Of a stretch of DNA of 64,000 bases, positions 61,617-64,000 are shown in pieces. The notes under the pieces are model-generated. The model was not told the origin of the DNA. It ran no database searches and saw only the letters and a list, made by a program, of their open reading frames with translations. Within the stretch, counting starts at the first letter, position 1; the number at the start of each line of letters is the position of its first letter. This DNA is from Terriglobia bacterium (GTDB taxonomy: Bacteria > Acidobacteriota > Terriglobia > Terriglobales > Acidobacteriaceae): positions 97,603-161,602 of the forward strand of contig JAIQFC010000012.1 of NCBI GenBank assembly GCA_020073465.1, given 5' to 3'. Both the position numbers and the translations under genes were made by a program.

Positions 61617-62648
61617 TCAGGCTGCAACCATCGGCCGTCTTGCACGTTTTGCGGGCGCTTTCTCGAGCTTTGTTCCCCAGGAAGTGATGTGCTTCCCATG
61701 GGCATCGACCAGGGTCGATGGTTTCTCGAAGAAGACAATGTCCTGCGGCCCGGCTTCGAATCTGCCTTCGATGTCAACCAGAGTAGAAAGATGGTGTGTT
61801 TTCCGAGATGGCTTGATGTGGAGGTCTTGCAGGAATTCGGTCATTCTCACCCAGCCATCGTTCAAGGTTGCGAGATAGGCAGCAAATGTCATGGGGACTT
61901 TGCTGTCCATCTGTGATACGTGCCATTGCACTTGCCGGCGGAACAGTTTTGGCATGACGAGAGGGCCGAGATCCGCCTCGGGATGGGGAGTTCCTTTGGG
62001 CCGATACTGTAGAGGAAATTCGGCATGCTCGACGTTGGAAGCAAGGTACGCCCAGACACCATTTCTGGCGTCCATGGCTTCTTTTGCGAGATGAAGGATT
62101 TCGTTGATCTCATCCAGCGACGCGGAATTGTAAATCGACGGGAACGCCCAGCCCTTCTGGACGAGCCATTGGTTGATGTTGAGGTTCCTGTTCTCCGGGT
62201 CAGCGAAGATCTGACCGATCATGCGGCCATAGGTGTCGAACACCTCGTTGGGATGGTCGACCGTCGTGCAAACCTGGCAGGGTACCGGGTCGTGATCGAA
62301 ACTGGCAAACATGTCGCACAGCTTTGTAGTGGCTGTCTCGCCGAAATACTGGCGGTAATCCTTGGTACCTCTGAAGGGCGCGGCGTAGTGAAGCTCGGGG
62401 GCGTCAACATGCTCAAGGCGGACCGTCACCTTGCCATCATGAACGGCATGCTTCTTTCCCGCTCCCTGGACCATTGCGTTGTCGAGAACGTGGGTAACCT
62501 GAAACGGTTTGTTGTGCTTTACGTCAGGGGTGAACTGGAAACCGTTGAGATCAACATCGACCTTCACGGTGTCGGCATCAGAGCTGCCTTGGGGCCAAAA
62601 CTGGCGAACGTCAATCATACCTTTGACGCGAAGCAGTCCTTTGGCCAT
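61617..62648 (-). CDS. Staphylococcal nuclease-like (thermonuclease) protein with C-terminal extension
   Basis: A 343-residue protein; ATG at 62648 with AAGGAGG upstream. The SNase/TNase-like OB-fold spans ~15-200: DADTVKVDVD (calcium Asp), VTVRLEHVDAPELHY (equivalent of Arg35 and Glu43 region), FDTYGRMIGQIFAD (equivalent of Arg87) and NINQWLVQKGWAFPSIYNS. Two long insertions and ~130 extra C-terminal residues of no known domain (RRQVQWHVSQMDSKVPMTFA onward) distinguish it from small exported nucleases. No signal peptide is seen, so it may be cytoplasmic. Confidence 0.82.
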   Translation of the reverse strand: MAKGLLRVKGMIDVRQFWPQGSSDADTVKVDVDLNGFQFTPDVKHNKPFQVTHVLDNAMVQGAGKKHAVHDGKVTVRLEHVDAPELHYAAPFRGTKDYRQYFGETATTKLCDMFASFDHDPVPCQVCTTVDHPNEVFDTYGRMIGQIFADPENRNLNINQWLVQKGWAFPSIYNSASLDEINEILHLAKEAMDARNGVWAYLASNVEHAEFPLQYRPKGTPHPEADLGPLVMPKLFRRQVQWHVSQMDSKVPMTFAAYLATLNDGWVRMTEFLQDLHIKPSRKTHHLSTLVDIEGRFEAGPQDIVFFEKPSTLVDAHGKHITSWGTKLEKAPAKRARRPMVAA

Positions 62649-62923
62649 GGGGATACCTCCTTCTTTCCAGACCGGAATGAGAGTTTTGTGCGGTGAGGAA
62701 GCGTGCGAATGGAACCGGCGTGACGACCGGCGCACGCGACTCCGCTGGTAATACAACCTGAAATTTCAGCTGTTGTCTGTGCCCGGGGTCACAGGGGAAG
62801 ACGAAAACACACGCGTCTGGAAAGGGATCAGACACGAATCGCAGAGACACTGTAACTGCATTTGTATCAATAGAATGTTCCGGAGACCTCAAGTGATGGA
62901 TGGGAAATGTAGAGAAGGCTTCC

Positions 62924-63115
62924 CTAGCAAATGCTCCGGTTGAATGGCTGGGAAAGGCATGCGGAGGGGGAACACTCCAGATACTGCGACAGGGCTGCGA
63001 TGGCTTCCGCGGCTACGGTTTGCGAGTCGTGATCGTCGCCGTGGAGTGCCTTCCACAGTTCGATAATCCAGGCGACATCGAGTCCGTCGGTGAGCAGTGG
63101 GTCACGTGTGGGCAT
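62924..63115 (-). CDS. Possible small protein
   Basis: A 63-residue frame (DPLLTDGLDVAWIIELWKAL, QTVAAEAIAALSQYLECSPS) that is helical and of reasonable composition but has no clear Shine-Dalgarno and no recognised family. The surrounding DNA from 62649 to 63252 holds no better gene. Confidence 0.35.
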   Translation of the reverse strand: MPTRDPLLTDGLDVAWIIELWKALHGDDHDSQTVAAEAIAALSQYLECSPSACLSQPFNRSIC

Positions 63116-63252
63116 GGAACGTATTCTCTACAGAATCGTGCGAGAGAGAGGCAAAACGTTTCGGTCACTCCACGGGAACAGGCTATGTAGCGAGTAGTGG
63201 CGTTCAGGTCGCCAGGTTGGGGAAAGGCAAACGAATCATAACCCTGCGGGAA

Positions 63253-63504
63253 CTAGCTAAAAAGCGGATGAGGCGCGAAAGACGCGGGGAGTTCGATCTG
63301 GTACCGGAGCACCTCGGCAGGACGGTAGTCGTACTCCTTCCCGCAATCGTCGCAGCGGACGTTCAGGGGGCCGTCAACCGGCGGGTGAGGCGTGAAGGCG
63401 TCGGTCTCGCCGAGCAGGATGCGGTGTCCGGAAAAGAGGTTTTGCTGGCGGTGAAACTTGTGGTTCTTGCAGATGACGATCCAGCAGTACTGGGTGTCGC
63501 TCAT
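63253..63504 (-). CDS. Small protein with CxxC zinc-knuckle motif
   Basis: An 83-residue protein starting MSDTQYCWIVICKNHKFH, with a single CDDC pair in NVRCDDCGKEYDYRPAEVLR and a conserved-looking SGHRILLGETDAFTPHPPVD. The Cys near the N-terminus (YCWIVICKNH) may complete a zinc site. GGGAG lies nine bases before the ATG. I think similar proteins occur in Acidobacteria but have no named function. Confidence 0.65.
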   Translation of the reverse strand: MSDTQYCWIVICKNHKFHRQQNLFSGHRILLGETDAFTPHPPVDGPLNVRCDDCGKEYDYRPAEVLRYQIELPASFAPHPLFS

Positions 63505-63771
63505 TGCCCTGTTCTCCCGGAACGACGCGTGTGCTGCGGATTCCACGCGGGAGTTAGGGGGAGGGCCGTGCGAACGGAGGGGAACCCCGGCAGAGATCCG
63601 CAGCAATCGCAGTTCATATCCGAGGAGAGATTGTCTCCTTTTCTGCGCCGGGAGTTTTCACGGATTTGTAAAAAGAATGTCGCTTCTTTGTCGGGCTGGA
63701 AAGCCTAGCCGTTTGTTGTTCTTACGAGAAGACAGAGCGGCCGGTCGCATACTTCCCACCCTTGCAGAGGA

Positions 63772-64000
63772 TTGTCTAGTCCCACGACATACTTTACAGT
63801 TTGTCCCGACACATCCTTTACAGTTTTCACTTGGCATCCGACTGGGGGAACCAGCGCTCGACCGCGGTCGAGTGCTGGTTCCCCAGATCGAGTTCGCGGA
63901 TCAGGGTGCGGCAGTAGTACACCAGCACCCGCTGTCCGATCCGCTCCAGTTGCACCCACTCTCCACACAAGGCCTTGCTGATTTTCCAGTGCTTGTCCCA
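63772..64000. mobile_element. Insertion sequence end (IS481-like), truncated by the window
   Basis: The end of a transposase gene (63827-64000) is followed by two imperfect direct copies of CGACA-N(2-4)-CTTTACAGTTT at about 63784 and 63809, typical of the tip of such an element. The outer boundary cannot be fixed exactly. Confidence 0.65.
63827..64000 (-). CDS. Transposase C-terminus (partial, enters from the right edge)
   Basis: The last 57 codons of a transposase (KISKALCGEWVQLERIGQRV, LVYYCRTLIRELDLG, VERWFPQSDAK, stop at 63827-63829). The sequence resembles the C-terminal beta-barrel-like part of DDE integrase-core transposases of IS481-type elements, downstream of the catalytic domain. 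The DDE residues lie beyond the window, so activity cannot be judged. Confidence 0.7.
   Translation of the reverse strand, partial: WDKHWKISKALCGEWVQLERIGQRVLVYYCRTLIRELDLGNQHSTAVERWFPQSDAK

Noticed and set aside
63097..63708. 203-codon plus-strand frame
   Set aside because: Antisense to the 83-residue CxxC protein, which has a better start and composition.
1..64000. CRISPR arrays, tRNA or rRNA genes, replication origin
   Set aside because: No regularly spaced direct repeats, cloverleaf-like sequences with a GTTCRA loop and acceptor pairing, rRNA blocks or DnaA-box clusters were recognised by eye; a covariance scan could still find a missed tRNA.

Overview
The window reads as a chromosomal segment of a GC-rich diderm bacterium. 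TonB-dependent receptor, OmpA lipoprotein, porin-like protein, Tat and lipoprotein signals show an outer membrane. The mix of families (GloVer-type repeat protein, PQQ-like propeller, S9 peptidases, DUF2306, DUF1697, a DapA-like protein with an insert) and the dense scatter of short palindromic repeats suggest Acidobacteriota, probably Terriglobia. This is inferred from gene content; no rRNA, tRNA or CRISPR array was recognised.

Layout. 1-4 kb: 5' part of uvrC, a BtuB-like TonB receptor, a secreted phosphoesterase and an orphan ribbon-helix-helix antitoxin. 4-10 kb: OmpA lipoprotein, Tat-exported sugar isomerase-like protein, TPR protein, a TetR regulator with a striking palindromic operator, small proteins, DinB-like protein. 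10-14 kb (minus): coiled-coil protein, a PAS protein translationally coupled to prepilin peptidase, cytochrome c, short glycosyltransferase. 14-17.6 kb: outer-membrane protein, zinc/manganese ABC binding protein and permease with no ATPase. 17.6-19.5 kb: a DUF2306 gene broken in two by about 1.1 kb. 19.5-24 kb: DapA-like enzyme, MFS transporter, glycosyltransferase. 24-25.4 kb: STAS/anti-sigma kinase pair. 25.5-30.3 kb: peptide-binding lipoprotein, DUF1697, AnmK and NagZ, a likely murein-recycling group. 30-38 kb: mutS, a GalT homologue lacking its nucleophilic His, VOC protein, beta-lactamase-like protein, malic enzyme fused to phosphotransacetylase. 38.5-46 kb: GGDEF/EAL protein, SRPBCC protein, GloVer-repeat protein, secreted phosphatase, S9 peptidase. 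45.5-48 kb: a decayed ECF sigma/anti-sigma locus, S4-domain protein, zinc-ribbon membrane protein. 48-56 kb: secreted protein, threonine dehydratase-like enzyme, PQQ-like propeller, sensor kinase. 56.5-59.4 kb: rpsO-pnp. 59.6-64 kb: cupin, propeller protein, nuclease, small proteins, and the end of an insertion sequence.

The strongest unusual signals are: (i) short palindromic repeats lying in frame inside conserved genes (anmK, mutS, probably a dapA homologue), reminiscent of Rickettsia palindromic elements, with related copies in intergenic DNA; (ii) a sigma/anti-sigma pair in which both partners are broken; (iii) a GalT homologue with HPTSQ in place of HPHxQ; (iv) the split DUF2306 gene; and (v) a 31-bp operator between tetR and a small unknown gene, with near-symmetric promoter-like boxes on both strands. 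I did not find a convincing new multi-gene defence or biosynthetic system.
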